Below, piece by piece: positions 7,826-18,400 of a stretch of DNA of 64,000 nucleotides. A program made the translations under genes and the position numbers. The notes beneath the pieces are model-generated. The model was not told where the DNA came from. It ran no database searches and worked only from the letters and a program-made list of their open reading frames with translations. The stretch comes from Chloroflexi bacterium 54-19 (lineage in GTDB: Bacteria > Chloroflexota > Chloroflexia > Chloroheliales > Chloroheliaceae). The stretch's first letter is position 1. Every line of letters starts with the position of its first letter. The DNA lies in NCBI GenBank assembly GCA_001898225.1, contig MKTJ01000022.1, forward strand, positions 48,690-112,689. Reading direction: 5' to 3'.

Positions 7826-8701
7826 CTAGCGGGACACCACCAGCATATGGTCATTAGGCTCCCCGAACATCGCTTCCGGCGGTCGTTCGTTAAACCCTTC
7901 GTCCTGGGCCTGCCGGGACGTATCCATGGCCTTCCAGAAAGCCGGGTCGGAGCGGTCAATATCAATCTTTTCAAACCGCATATTGCTTCCGTCGTCGTCA
8001 AAGGTAAAGAGGCCGTAGCTGTAGCAGAGCAAGGGCGCGCCCAACTGCACGTAATACCAGCCCTGGGCGTCCGGACCGGTTATACTGTTGGAGTGATTGT
8101 GGCCGCAGACGTAAAAGGCGGGGGGCCGGGTCAGTCTGGCAAACCTTTCCTGGACTGCCGGGCTGTTAAAAATGTTGTACCAGAGCAGTTCGCTCAAATG
8201 GGTCGTGCCCGTAATGGGGTGATGGCCCATTGCCACCAGGAAAGGTGGGCCAGATTGGTTGTAAGCGGCAATTTGCTCATCCAGCCAGGCCAGTTGCTCA
8301 TCTGTAACGAACCCGCTCCAATTGGTGTCAATTTCCCTGGTGGTATCGAGCAATAAAAAGCGGACCGGACCGGCATCAAAAGTGGTAAACAGGTCGGTCT
8401 GGCTGGCCCTGGGGTGTTCGCCCAGGAAGAACGGGGCCAGTTCATTTTTGGGCACTTTATAAGCATCGTGATTGCCGGGTATCCGTAACATTTTAAGACC
8501 GGCTTTAGCGGCCAGTTCGTCCTGGCGGGTCAACTCGCTGATATACCCGTAGGTGACAGTATCGCCTACCGCGATAACCAGGTCGGCCTGGTGCGCCGCT
8601 ACCTGGCGAAAAAACTCCTCAAAGAAAAAGTCGCGGGCCTCGACTAATTGTGGGTCATCAAATTCGGTCAAATGCAAGTCGCCCAACACAATCAAGCGCA
8701 T
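7826..8701 (-). CDS. Calcineurin-like metallophosphoesterase
   Basis: This 291-residue cytoplasmic phosphoesterase carries all five dimetal motifs in order: GDLH (D8, H10), GDTVTYG, GNHD, GHHP and GHNH. This pattern fits CpdA-like class III phosphodiesterases and phosphatases, but the substrate is unknown. The start is an ATG with GGAG about 8 nt upstream. It lies 24 bp behind the ABC permease gene on the same strand, so it may be the third gene of that operon. Transcription ends at the terminator shared with the SDR gene. Confidence 0.87.
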   Translation of the reverse strand: MRLIVLGDLHLTEFDDPQLVEARDFFFEEFFRQVAAHQADLVIAVGDTVTYGYISELTRQDELAAKAGLKMLRIPGNHDAYKVPKNELAPFFLGEHPRASQTDLFTTFDAGPVRFLLLDTTREIDTNWSGFVTDEQLAWLDEQIAAYNQSGPPFLVAMGHHPITGTTHLSELLWYNIFNSPAVQERFARLTRPPAFYVCGHNHSNSITGPDAQGWYYVQLGAPLLCYSYGLFTFDDDGSNMRFEKIDIDRSDPAFWKAMDTSRQAQDEGFNERPPEAMFGEPNDHMLVVSR

Positions 8702-8725
8702 TCAGGACTCCTTTGCTTTCTTTCG

Positions 8726-10315
8726 CTAATCAAAATCGGCGTTCCGCACGTAATACAGCCCGCTGAGTATAAACGCCCCGGCCACCAGCAGTCCAGTCGA
8801 AAGGTTCGCCACCGCCGCGATACTCCAGGCTACCCCGCAAAGAATGAGAGCGAACGGCCCGGCGTTTGGCACATCGAGCGGATTGCCACTCCATTTGGCA
8901 AGGCCGCGTTTGAAAAACCCCAGGGTCACCACAAAATTGACCACGACCAGGACCAGCCACAACACCTGCCAGCTATACAGGATGGTTTTATCCAGGCCGG
9001 TTAAAAGAGCCAGGAACAAAACCACCTCGCCGCTCACCAGGGGCGTGATAAAGCCGAGGACCAGGTAATAAATCGAAAAACGGAGGCGGCTGACCGGCCA
9101 GTTCACCAGCATATCGGGATGGGAAAGTTCACGGCGTAACCCGCCGACCCCGGCCCGCAGCAAGACCCAATTTACCAGGAAAATCACCTGGATTTGAACT
9201 ATCAACGAGGCGTTAAGCTGTCGCAAAACGACCAGTCCGAGGGCCGCGATAGCCCCGGTCCCGACCGCCAGGGCTACTCCCGGCAAAAGCTTGGTGACAG
9301 GGAGGCGTTGCAGGCGCAAACCCTGGCGCAAAAGGATGGTCAGGACCGGCCCGCGCCAGAAATCGGCCTGGGCCTGGCGGGCTTTGAAAGCCCCTCGCCC
9401 ACTCTGGAGACGGCGTCCCAGGTGATAGAGCAAGGCCGCCTCACCCGCCGAAGCCTTATCCACCTTCGCGGCCAGCCGGAACCTTCCCCCCAGGCTCCCT
9501 TCTTCCAGGGCCGGGGCCAGGCGACTGGCTCGGCCTTGCCGCCAGAGTATCAGCACACCTGCCAGCACCATTAAGAGCATCCCACCCAGGGCCAAAAGGG
9601 TCAGGGTCGCATTTTCGTCAAGGGCGCGGCCTACCAGAAGCCAGCTTGTCAGAGTAGCGGGCCAGAAAATATAAGGGGCGTAGGGGGTAAAGACCAGCAC
9701 CAGCAGGGCCAGAGCCACGGCATAACCGAAAATAGGGTGAGGCCGCCGGACCGGGATATATTTCCACATGCCGAGAACCCAGCGCAAACCACCGGACACG
9801 ATAATAAACAGGGTCGCCGAAGCGCCGCCGATAACCAGGGCCAGGATGTCATTGCCTTTCGACAGGTAAGAAGCGGTGCTGCTCACAATGGCACAGACCA
9901 GCACAAAACCCCCGATAGTCCGTTTGAAAAACGACTTGACCCACCAGACCAGGGTTATAAGACCGGTTGAAAGAGGCGACTGGCTCAAAAAGTCGAGGTC
10001 AGACAGTTCGAACTGCTGCAAATCATAGGTGTTGGCCGAGCGGAAGACCAGCCAGACCAGCCAGAGGGCCATCCCGGTAAAGACCAGTTGAGAGAAAGGC
10101 TGGAGCGGGACGGTAAAAATCGAAAGGACTTTGCCTATATTGACTACAATCCACGCCAGCATGAAAAGCCCGCCCAGCCCCAGGAGTATAACAATATAAA
10201 CCCCATAGAGTTTTTCGGAAACGTCGGTACTGCCGGAATCGTAACCGACATACATATAAGCCAGCCGCCGCAAACGCTCGATTTTTCGCTCGTAGAGTAA
10301 CAGTAAAGCGTTCAT
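8726..10315 (-). CDS. ABC transporter permease-like membrane protein
   Basis: This 529-residue protein has about twelve hydrophobic segments over its whole length. A hydrophilic loop at about residues 260-310 contains basic and Gly/Ala-rich stretches. No catalytic motif is visible. Its start overlaps the stop of the ABC ATPase gene in an ATGA junction, which implies translational coupling and a shared complex. The duplicated-permease size resembles ABC-2 type exporters with two fused halves. The substrate is unknown. It could be a lipid, peptide or drug exporter; nothing in the sequence decides between them. Confidence 0.72.
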   Translation of the reverse strand: MNALLLLYERKIERLRRLAYMYVGYDSGSTDVSEKLYGVYIVILLGLGGLFMLAWIVVNIGKVLSIFTVPLQPFSQLVFTGMALWLVWLVFRSANTYDLQQFELSDLDFLSQSPLSTGLITLVWWVKSFFKRTIGGFVLVCAIVSSTASYLSKGNDILALVIGGASATLFIIVSGGLRWVLGMWKYIPVRRPHPIFGYAVALALLVLVFTPYAPYIFWPATLTSWLLVGRALDENATLTLLALGGMLLMVLAGVLILWRQGRASRLAPALEEGSLGGRFRLAAKVDKASAGEAALLYHLGRRLQSGRGAFKARQAQADFWRGPVLTILLRQGLRLQRLPVTKLLPGVALAVGTGAIAALGLVVLRQLNASLIVQIQVIFLVNWVLLRAGVGGLRRELSHPDMLVNWPVSRLRFSIYYLVLGFITPLVSGEVVLFLALLTGLDKTILYSWQVLWLVLVVVNFVVTLGFFKRGLAKWSGNPLDVPNAGPFALILCGVAWSIAAVANLSTGLLVAGAFILSGLYYVRNADFD

Positions 10316-11229
10316 GAGCGGGGCTTCCGGTAATTTGGGGCGGACGGTTTGGCGGATTTGGACGGCGCGGCATTCCGGGGTGGGGGCGGGGCCACAGGTG
10401 GAGTGGGCGGGCCCACAGGTGGCTCTTCCGGCTTACGGGCGGTATCTTCGTCACCATTTTCGGCTGGTTCGTCTAAACCGGCGTCGTCTTCCATAAAGGC
10501 CAGGTAGATGTCGCGTAAACCTGCTTCCGGCGGTAAATCGGCGCTTTCCCGCAAAAAGTCCAGGCCACCGACCGCCAGGGTCTGCCCCCGGTCCACCAGG
10601 ACGAACATGTCGCAAAAATCCTGCAAGGCTTCCCATTGGTGGCTGCTAAAAATCGCCAGGCCACCTTCCTCGCGGTACTCGTCCAGGGCTTCATACAGAC
10701 GTGAGACGCTGCGAATATCCAGGGTGCCGCCCGGTTCGTCAAGCAACATTACTTTCGAGGGCCGGATAAACCCGCAGCATATCGAAAGCTTCTGGGACAT
10801 ACCTCGCGAAAGCGTAAAGGAGGGCTGGTGACGGGCCTCCCACAGCCCGAAACGCCGTAACAACCGTTCGGACTTTTCGGTGAAGTCGGTCATGGCGTTA
10901 TGGGCGCGAGCCAGCAGTTCCATGTGTTCGATTACGGTCAGTTCGACGTAAAAATTGGGTACATCTGGCACGTAAGCCAGGTAGCGGCGGGCTTCGCTCT
11001 CCTGGGTCGAAAGGTCGTGCCCGTTTATCTTGATAGTGCCTTTTTCAGGCTTGACCAGCCCGGCCAGTGACTTCAGCAGGGTGGTTTTACCTGCTCCGTT
11101 CGGCCCAAGTAGGCCGACCAGCGAGGCGGGCGGCAATTTCAAATTGAGGTTATCCAGGACGGCATGGTCGCCGTAACGCTTGGTCAGGTCGTACACTTCA
11201 AGCGCGGGAGGGGGAATAAGCTGGTCCAT
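10312..11229 (-). CDS. ABC transporter ATP-binding protein with proline-rich tail
   Basis: This 305-residue ATPase belongs to the ABC-2/drug-export type. It has Walker A GPNGAGKT (about residues 42-49), signature LSRGMSQK (140-147) in place of LSGGQ, Walker B MLLDEP (161-166) and the H-loop in FSSHQWE. Residues about 262-305 form a Pro/Ala/Lys tail with many prolines, which is not part of the ATPase fold. The stop overlaps the start of the permease gene (ATGA). An extended -10 promoter lies about 55 nt upstream, separating it from the ASKHA cluster. It should energise the adjacent permease. Confidence 0.88.
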   Translation of the reverse strand: MDQLIPPPALEVYDLTKRYGDHAVLDNLNLKLPPASLVGLLGPNGAGKTTLLKSLAGLVKPEKGTIKINGHDLSTQESEARRYLAYVPDVPNFYVELTVIEHMELLARAHNAMTDFTEKSERLLRRFGLWEARHQPSFTLSRGMSQKLSICCGFIRPSKVMLLDEPGGTLDIRSVSRLYEALDEYREEGGLAIFSSHQWEALQDFCDMFVLVDRGQTLAVGGLDFLRESADLPPEAGLRDIYLAFMEDDAGLDEPAENGDEDTARKPEEPPVGPPTPPVAPPPPRNAAPSKSAKPSAPNYRKPRS

Positions 11230-11284
11230 TTTAATTTTTAGAGACTTTCCAGGCCATTTTACAAGCTTTTCAGAACGCCCCTTT

Positions 11285-11293
11285 ATTATAGCA
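11285..11293 (-). promoter_or_regulatory. Extended -10 promoter for the ABC transporter operon
   Basis: The minus strand reads TGCTATAAT. It is a perfect -10 with TGn extension about 56 nt before the ATPase start. No good -35 is seen. Confidence 0.5.
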
Positions 11294-11323
11294 GTATCTG
11301 GCGCAGACCGTGACCCGCCCGCC

Positions 11324-12607
11324 TTAACCCATGTGCTGGGGTGCTATCGGACCGGGGTCCAGCACTTCAATGTCGGTGAAAGGCAAGACCAGGGTGGTGC
11401 CCTGTACATCCACTTTTGCCAGCCGTTCGAGTTGACCGGGATGGATGCCGCGCCGTGAGGCGGGGAGACTGACCACCTGGCCGACCGCCCCCAGGTAGGT
11501 CGGGTTTAGCAGGCGGACGATAGAGCCGACCCTGGGCAAAAGCGGGCCTTCAAAGCGGGCTGCCGGGCGGTTGGCCCCACCGGTCGTGATTAGCGGAATG
11601 ATGATTTCGGGGCGTTGCAGGCCCCGCCGCAACTGGGTCTGACCGTTTAGCGAAAGTTCCTCGCCGTCATGCCCGGCCAGCATTTCAAAAAGGCGGGAGG
11701 CCATAGGCCGGATACCAAAACCTTCGGTGATAACCAGGGTAAAAGGGCTATCCGGGCTGAAAGGTTCCGCCGGAAAACGCCAGTTGTAGGAGCCGACCCG
11801 GTAAAGCTGGGATTGGCGGCGGTATTCCAGAAATTTGGCGAGTTCTTCTTCGTGGATACTCCCGGCGATAATACCGCGCACCTTCAAGTCGATAGCCCGG
11901 CGCAGACCTTCGGCGGTAAGGTACGACCCGCCGAGCAAAATAAAGTTGGTGGCGCGGGCATCAATCGCGGCAGGGTCGAGCGGTTCCGCCGGGTTGGTCG
12001 CCATTACTCGTAAAAGGCCGTGCCGTTCGCGGCCAAAACCAAAAGCCCCCCTGGCATAGGCAGCCTGTAACTGGATGCCCACCCCATAATTCTGGATAAC
12101 GTCGACCACCATACCTCGCACATAGGCTTCGAGTTTGAAAGGCTGAGGTCGCGGGGTCAGGCTGATATAGCCGCCGAGGTCGTCAAGGGCCGAAATCGTA
12201 CCGTCAAAAGGGGCGCGGAACTGGCGACGCCCGACCAGGCTCTTGTTGACGGCGATTATATCGTCGGTGTTAAAGCTTTCCTGAACATCTTTTTTGAGGA
12301 ATTTAATCGCCTCTTTGGGCGTTACCCCAAAATACTCGGCCAGGTTGAAAAGTTTAGGTTGGCCAGGAATCCTGGTCGTGGCAATAACGGTGTCGCTTTC
12401 GACCTTGTGACCGATACCGGCCAGCACCTCCCCGGCGGTAGGCAGGCGGCGGGTCACTTTGAGAGTAAGGTTCTGGGCCAAGGCCGGTAGATACTGGGTA
12501 GCGCTGCCGGGAGTGTTCCCGGCCAACTGGACCCGGTTGCCCAGGTTGGGCCGCAAATTGCCGCCAAGGGTTATGCCCGAACTGACCGGGGGATTTTCTT
12601 CTAGCAA
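11324..12607 (-). CDS. Conserved hypothetical protein with barrel-sandwich (biotin/lipoyl-like) segment
   Basis: This 427-residue protein has no catalytic motif I recognise. Residues about 45-75 (LPTAGEVLAGIGHKVESDTV) and 120-135 (FRAPFDGTISALDDLGGYIS) look like the two halves of a barrel-sandwich hybrid fold, as in lipoyl or biotinyl domains, with no attachment lysine visible. RLLNPTYLGAVGQVVSLP near residue 370 resembles a KOW-like turn. I chose the TTG at 12607 because a perfect AGGAGG lies 7 nt upstream; an in-frame ATG at 12640 would overlap the previous gene and lacks a site. It is the last gene of the ASKHA cluster, 4 bp after the ATPase. The function is unknown. Confidence 0.7.
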   Translation of the reverse strand: MLEENPPVSSGITLGGNLRPNLGNRVQLAGNTPGSATQYLPALAQNLTLKVTRRLPTAGEVLAGIGHKVESDTVIATTRIPGQPKLFNLAEYFGVTPKEAIKFLKKDVQESFNTDDIIAVNKSLVGRRQFRAPFDGTISALDDLGGYISLTPRPQPFKLEAYVRGMVVDVIQNYGVGIQLQAAYARGAFGFGRERHGLLRVMATNPAEPLDPAAIDARATNFILLGGSYLTAEGLRRAIDLKVRGIIAGSIHEEELAKFLEYRRQSQLYRVGSYNWRFPAEPFSPDSPFTLVITEGFGIRPMASRLFEMLAGHDGEELSLNGQTQLRRGLQRPEIIIPLITTGGANRPAARFEGPLLPRVGSIVRLLNPTYLGAVGQVVSLPASRRGIHPGQLERLAKVDVQGTTLVLPFTDIEVLDPGPIAPQHMG

Positions 12608-12611
12608 GTTT

Positions 12612-14735
12612 CTACCTCCTGCGTCCCAGGCTAAAACCACGTTTCTTGGTCTCGCGCAAACTGGCCGGTTGGTCCACCGCGCTGTTGGCGCTCAGGCCGC
12701 CCGGCTCACCCGGTGGGACCGGACCGGAAGCGGGAGCAAAATCTTCGGTACCATCGGCCTCGGCCTGTCTGAGGGCCTGGCGGTAAACGTTGTACCAATC
12801 CGTGACCTGGGCCATCCTGGCTTCGGCGTCTTCGGCGAACTTGATGGGCCGCCCGCGCGCGTCAATAATCAGTCCAAGCGCCCCACCGCTAATGTAGGTC
12901 CCTTCGGCGGTGCTGACCAGCGCCCCGGCCTTGGAACTACCGATTTTGAAGCCGCCCTGCAATTGAATTTCGAGGGTAGCCTGTTCGTCCGCCCGCAAAT
13001 TGAGCAGGGCGATAGAGCCGTAGGCCACCGTCGTTTCGCGGACCTGGCCGTTGCGTTTGCGGAGTGTAACCTTGGCTGCCATCACGCCGGGATTGCCGTG
13101 CCCCTGGACGATTACCGCCGCCCCCAACCGGTGCAGGCAGTCGTAACGGAAAAGGTAGGCCGCCGCGTTCGGGTTCAGACTTGCCAGCGAACCCGCCGCC
13201 GACATGAGCATGGTCGAATCGAGGTCAAGCTCGACCAATCCGGTTTCGCTGGCCCCGGTCGGTTGGAGACCGTCCAGCATCAAAAGGGCGGTTTGCCAGA
13301 GCGGGACGTTTACCATCGGGCCACCAACCCCAATCAGGCGGTTGTAGTTAAAAGGGGAGGGAGCTTCCCGGTTCATTTCGGCCAGCAGGATGCGCAGGGC
13401 CTCCCGCCCATAAGCGCCCTCGATAAAAAGCTCGCGCTCGGTCGCCGGTAAAACCTGGGGCCGCAGGGTCTTGTTGAGGGCGTAATGAACCAGTTCTTCA
13501 TCATTAATCTCGAAAGGCAGCCAGCGCCGCAACAAATCGGGCGAGGTTTCGGCCAGCAAATTACTCAGGCCAAAGCTAAGACCAAACCCGCCCCGCACCA
13601 TCGAGGTAAACCGGGCAGCATCGGCGTAAAAAAGGGCCGCGTTCGAGCCGCCCAGGTCGGCGGTCAGCACCCGGTTAGCCTCGACATCTTTCGCCAGGAA
13701 CCGGGTTATCAGGCTCAGCGAATCGCTGGTCGTATTAATCAGGGTCTTGCTCATTTCGCTCAGGCGGCGATAGCCCGGCAGGTTCGGCAGCAACCGCTCC
13801 TGGTAAATATTAGCGAGTTGAGCCTGTAAGGGGTTCAGGTTTTCGCGGTCGCTGGTAGGCCGGATGTTATCGACCAGGAAGACCTCACACTGCCCTGCTA
13901 CCTGCTCCAGCACTTCCTGCTGGGCTTCAGGCGGCCCGGCAAAAACCAGGCTGGACGAGCGGCGGGTCTCCCCGGTCGCAATACCCAAAAATCTTTCCTG
14001 GCGGTTCGCTTCGAGGACCACGTCTACCAGTTTGCGGTAAGAGGCCGAGCGCGCCCCCTGGCTGCCCCCCGAAATAACCACGACATTGGGTGAGAGGCGG
14101 CGCAACTTGGCGACCTGGCGGGCTTTCCAGGATTGAGGGGTTGGCCGGTTTTTCTTGACCTTTTTGGCTTTGGACTTTGCCAGGACCGGTTCCGGTTCCT
14201 CCGGGGTCAGGCCATCCTCGGTTAGCCCGGCGAAAGGCGAGGAAGTCATTTCTTCGGCGTCGGGGTCGTAGTCGAGCGAAGCAGGCGGGGTCGCACCGTT
14301 GGCGGAAAAGTGGTAATCGTCGCCGTAATCGTCCAGGCTGATAGTGCCGACGACGCTGGTATAGGTGCCGTGACTGGCCCTGGCCGCCGAGGAAGCCGAT
14401 AGCTCTTTGACCAGCCCGGCGGCGACCACACGCAACGGCTCGGCAGCACTGCTGCTGGCGACGAAAGCGTCCACCCCGCTGCCATCTTCCTTCTGCGGGG
14501 TGATAAGCCTGGTTCCGGCCAGGAGGCGTTTACCGGTGGTTTCCTCAATCACCCTGATTGCATTCAAAACACCGATGGTGACATCCGGGTAAGGTTCTTC
14601 CAGGGTACTGGGCGCTTCCCCCCTGGCGACAAAGCGATACGCCTGGTCTACAACCTCAACCAGGGCCACGCGAGTAGTATTGCTGCCGCAATCGGCAATC
14701 AAAACCGATTCTATTTTGCTGAAACGAGTTTGCAT
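12612..14735 (-). CDS. MutL-like (glutamate mutase L family) ASKHA-fold ATPase
   Basis: This 707-residue protein has the actin/Hsp70/sugar-kinase fold. The phosphate-1 loop is ADCGSNTTRVALVE (about 14-27) and the phosphate-2 loop is TADLGGSNAALF (about 358-369). A basic, Pro-containing insertion (about 160-210) separates the halves. The C-terminus is basic (FSLGRRR). It resembles the glutamate mutase L family, whose members are linked to B12-dependent mutases, but no mutase S or E subunit lies nearby. Neighbours are polytopic membrane proteins and the zinc-ribbon giant. I infer an energising or assembly role at the membrane, which is not shown. It starts 18 bp after the preceding gene. Confidence 0.78.
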   Translation of the reverse strand: MQTRFSKIESVLIADCGSNTTRVALVEVVDQAYRFVARGEAPSTLEEPYPDVTIGVLNAIRVIEETTGKRLLAGTRLITPQKEDGSGVDAFVASSSAAEPLRVVAAGLVKELSASSAARASHGTYTSVVGTISLDDYGDDYHFSANGATPPASLDYDPDAEEMTSSPFAGLTEDGLTPEEPEPVLAKSKAKKVKKNRPTPQSWKARQVAKLRRLSPNVVVISGGSQGARSASYRKLVDVVLEANRQERFLGIATGETRRSSSLVFAGPPEAQQEVLEQVAGQCEVFLVDNIRPTSDRENLNPLQAQLANIYQERLLPNLPGYRRLSEMSKTLINTTSDSLSLITRFLAKDVEANRVLTADLGGSNAALFYADAARFTSMVRGGFGLSFGLSNLLAETSPDLLRRWLPFEINDEELVHYALNKTLRPQVLPATERELFIEGAYGREALRILLAEMNREAPSPFNYNRLIGVGGPMVNVPLWQTALLMLDGLQPTGASETGLVELDLDSTMLMSAAGSLASLNPNAAAYLFRYDCLHRLGAAVIVQGHGNPGVMAAKVTLRKRNGQVRETTVAYGSIALLNLRADEQATLEIQLQGGFKIGSSKAGALVSTAEGTYISGGALGLIIDARGRPIKFAEDAEARMAQVTDWYNVYRQALRQAEADGTEDFAPASGPVPPGEPGGLSANSAVDQPASLRETKKRGFSLGRRR

Positions 14736-14753
14736 TGGATGTTCTAACAGGTC

Positions 14754-15419
14754 TTAAAATTTCAGATTGATTAGAAAGAGCAAGCGGTCTACCAGGGCGG
14801 CAAAATAAGTTAAAAAGACCGATGCAAAAACAGCCCCAAATGCCAGCATTATAGCCCAGCGTCCGGCCAGCCTCACCCGGCTACTAAGGCCGGTATCTGC
14901 TACCTCCTGGACCGGTGTGGACCTCTGGTCGGAAGGATTAACCCTGAAAAAGGTAAACTGGAAATACCACAACGCTAAAATTGTGCCCAATATTAAAATA
15001 ACCCGGCCAACAATGTCGCCGGAAGTGAGCGGGAGCATGGTCGCGCCGACCTGCGGCAGCAAGGTGCCGGTGAGCGCCCCCGCCAGGGCCAGGGCCGCGA
15101 CCGTACCAATCACCAGGGCCATAACCAGGTTCGTAACCGGCTTGGCCGCCCGGAGCGGCCTGAGCAGCAAAAGCACCCCCAGGACCATTGGCACCAGGTA
15201 AAGCCACCAGTCCAGGCCACCGGTCTGCCCGGTATTAAGGATATAATCAAAGGCCGGAACGAACAAGTTAAAGACGATTTGTAAAACGACCCACCCTACA
15301 CTCACACCGATTAAAATGTGTTCGGCCAGACGGAAGACCGGGTTATCGCCCAGCAGGTAACTAAAAACCATTAAAGTCAGGATTACCGCGATGATTGTCC
15401 CCACCACATTCAAATCCAT
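14754..15419 (-). CDS. Polytopic membrane protein of the ASKHA cluster
   Basis: This 221-residue protein has about six membrane helices, starting with LNVVGTIIAVILTLMVFSYLL and ending in a helix followed by LINLKF. A charged loop at about residues 160-185 (NPSDQRSTPVQEVADTG) lies before the last helix or two. I recognise no named family. GGGGGAG about 10 nt before the ATG is the ribosome binding site. It lies between the zinc-ribbon giant (25 bp) and the ASKHA ATPase (18 bp), so it is almost certainly co-transcribed and probably part of the same membrane assembly. Confidence 0.7.
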   Translation of the reverse strand: MDLNVVGTIIAVILTLMVFSYLLGDNPVFRLAEHILIGVSVGWVVLQIVFNLFVPAFDYILNTGQTGGLDWWLYLVPMVLGVLLLLRPLRAAKPVTNLVMALVIGTVAALALAGALTGTLLPQVGATMLPLTSGDIVGRVILILGTILALWYFQFTFFRVNPSDQRSTPVQEVADTGLSSRVRLAGRWAIMLAFGAVFASVFLTYFAALVDRLLFLINLKF

Positions 15420-15444
15420 CTATGAGCTTCTCCCCCTGGAATTT

Positions 15445-18400
15445 CTAACGCCGCCGCCGGACCAGGTAAATCACATTTACCACCACAATCACCACTATGA
15501 GAAGGATGGCGGCCAGGCTCTGGGCGGTCAAACGTCCCTCCACGCCGACGGTTGGGTCCGTTTTAAGATTGAGTTTATCCTGCAACAACTGGTCGTACTG
15601 GGCGGTCTGGTTCAGCCCGGCTAACAGAGCCTGGGCTCTCGGCTGCGTTTCGCTCGACATCTGGCCGGGGTTCGCCGTTGATAACCCCTGGGCATAAGGC
15701 CGCGCCACCGGCTCGACCGCTTGCGGTACCCCCAGTACCATGTGTGCGCCCGGTTGGACCCCGACCTGCTCGACCCAGGTCCGTACACTACCTTCGTCCC
15801 CGGCGAGGACCACAATCAGGTCAAAATCGGTGAGCGAATTGATACCGGCGGTCGCCGCCAGGTCCCCGGCCCGCTGGCCGTTTTTGTAATCGGTCAGGTC
15901 GCCAATCGAACTGAATAAGCTGCGCAAAGCGGCTTCCTGGCCGGAACGCCAGCCCAGGTTCAGGTAAGTGGTACCGTATTTGTAGAAATTGTCGTTTCCA
16001 TAAATCGGGTTGGTCGCCAGTTCATCGGTGATACGGGCGGCCAGGGCCGGACCCTGCGGGTTGAGGCTGAGCGTAACCAGTTTGGCCCGTTTCGCCATTA
16101 AATGCTGGACTACCGCTGTCGAAAGCGGGCTCATCTCGCCGGAGCGGTCGGCGTCCCAATCGAAAGCCACCAGCACTTTAGCATTGGCTGGCAAACCGTC
16201 AATCTGGCTGTAAAAAGCCTGGACATTCGGCGAAATGGTTAGAGAGCCGAGAGGTAAGGGCCGGAGCAGGCCAAAAATAGCCACCGCCAGCAGCAAAATA
16301 TAGAGGAAGTAGCGCACGAAATTGGGCGATAACCGCAAGCCGCGCTTGCTTTTAGCAGAGACTTCCTCGACCGGGACAGGGCTATTTGGCAAGAGCAAAG
16401 TTTCCAGGACGGCGGCGCTGGCAAGGCGCGGCGGCAGGTTGACCGAAGGCAATTCGTCTTCTGCCGGTTCAGGTTCAGGTTCGGCCTCGCTTGCGGGCGG
16501 CTCGGCGGGCGAGCTTGCCGGGACTTCTTCCGCCTCGTTTGGAGTCGCGGGCAAAATAACCCGGTCGGTTTCCTGGTCGGGCGCGGCGTTTGGTGGAGGC
16601 GCAACAGAACGCAACCAGGCAGGCAGGGCATTTTCGGAGGGAGCCGTAGTCGCTGCCGTGTCGGGGGCCGGTTCGGACGGTTTAGGCGCGTTCGATTGTT
16701 GCAACCAGGCCGGGCCTTCCACGTCGCCAAAGAAATTGCTGCCACTTAACTGGTCATTCGGCACTTCCTGGAGCAAAGCCGCGTAATCAACGGGCGGGCC
16801 TTCCTGCCGCTCCCTGGGTAGAGTCGGGCCGGTGTAATCTTCGGGACCAAAGGTCAGGGCCGGGGCTTCCGGCTCTTTGAGCCAGTCCGGCAACTGGGCC
16901 GGGGATTGGCCGGACAGCAGGGGCGGCAGGGTCGGGTCGAACTCCGGTTCCTCGCTCGGTTCCTTGAGCCAATCCGGCAACTCGCGTTCCTCGACGGTCG
17001 AACCCTTGGGCTGGAGCGGCTTTGTAGGCGTGGCCGGGGCAATTATCGCCGGGGTATCGGTCTGTTCAGGTTCGTCCCGCAACCAATCGGGCAAATCCGC
17101 GTCCGGCGTGGTTGTTTCAGCCAGGGCGCTGCTGCCCTGGTTCATTTCGGAATAACCGCTGACCGCAGGCGGCGGGGCCGCTTCGACCGGGCCGCTGGCC
17201 GACAAAGCCTTAAGCCAATCGGGTATATCATCCGGGTCTTCCTGAAGTTCAGCCCCTGCCGGGGAAGTCGCAGAAGGGAGGGAGGGCAGCGGTGGCAGGT
17301 CCGGCAGAGCCGCCGCCGCGGCTACCGGGTCGGCAGTATCATCGTCGGCGTCGGGACTCCACCGGGCCGCCCAGCTATCTTCCTGGTCCGGTTCGGTGGT
17401 CTCGGTGGTCGAGACCGGGCTGCCGCTCTGGATAGGGGTGGCCGGGGCAATTACACCCTCGCTTGCCAGGCTTTGTGACCCGGCGTCATCCTCAGTTTCC
17501 TCATCCGGTGCCGGTGTGGCCGCAGGTTCGGCGGTTTCAGGAACAAAAAGCCGCTGCCAGGTCGGCAATTCGTCCTCGCCGGAAGACGCCGCCTGAGGAT
17601 TTGCCAGGAATTCCGGCAATTCGAAGGTGGAGGGTTTACCCTGCTCGGACGCTTCCAACCGGGGCGCTTCGTTGGACGTTGGGGCGGGCAAATCACCTGT
17701 TTCCAGGTCGCCGGTCTCGTTATCAAGATAGCCAAAGCTATACCGGTTGGAACGCGTCCCACCCTGCGGTTTAGCCGGGGGGGCCGGGGCCGCAGCCGTA
17801 TCTTCAAGGGAAAGGTCCGGCAGGTCGGGTAAAGTGGCGAGTAAAGCCGAGAGCGCTTCTTTATCGGGCATTTCCTGGCCGGTCAGGTCGCCGCCGGGTG
17901 AGAAACTTTGCAGTTCCTCGCCAGCGTCGGTTTCACCGGCCTTATCGCCACTCAAAGACATCTCCACGTCCGGTTGGGTCGATTCGACTGTAGCATCCGG
18001 GTTAGTGGCTACCTCGTCGGGAATCAACTCCGGCTGGCTCAGCATGGCTCCTACCGAGAAAGGCCGGGTGCCTTTTGACCGGACGTTCTTGATATAATCG
18101 AGCGTAAACCCGTCATCATCCAAAAGTGTGTCGGAAGTCCCGGCCTGGTTCCCATTAGATAAAGAACTATTTTCAAGTACAGGCGGTTGGAGACCGGCCA
18201 GCCAGGGTTTTAAATCCGGCGAGGTTCCACTCCCGGCAAACCCCGAAACCGGGGCAGCGGTAGTTTCCAGGACCGGTTGTTCCAACCCCACCAGCCAGGG
18301 TTTTAACCCGCTGCTGGCGGTAGCAGGGGTCGGCGGAGCCTCATCGAGGGAAGCCAGGTCATTCAAAAAGACCGTGTGGGGCATCCTGGAAGATTCTTCC

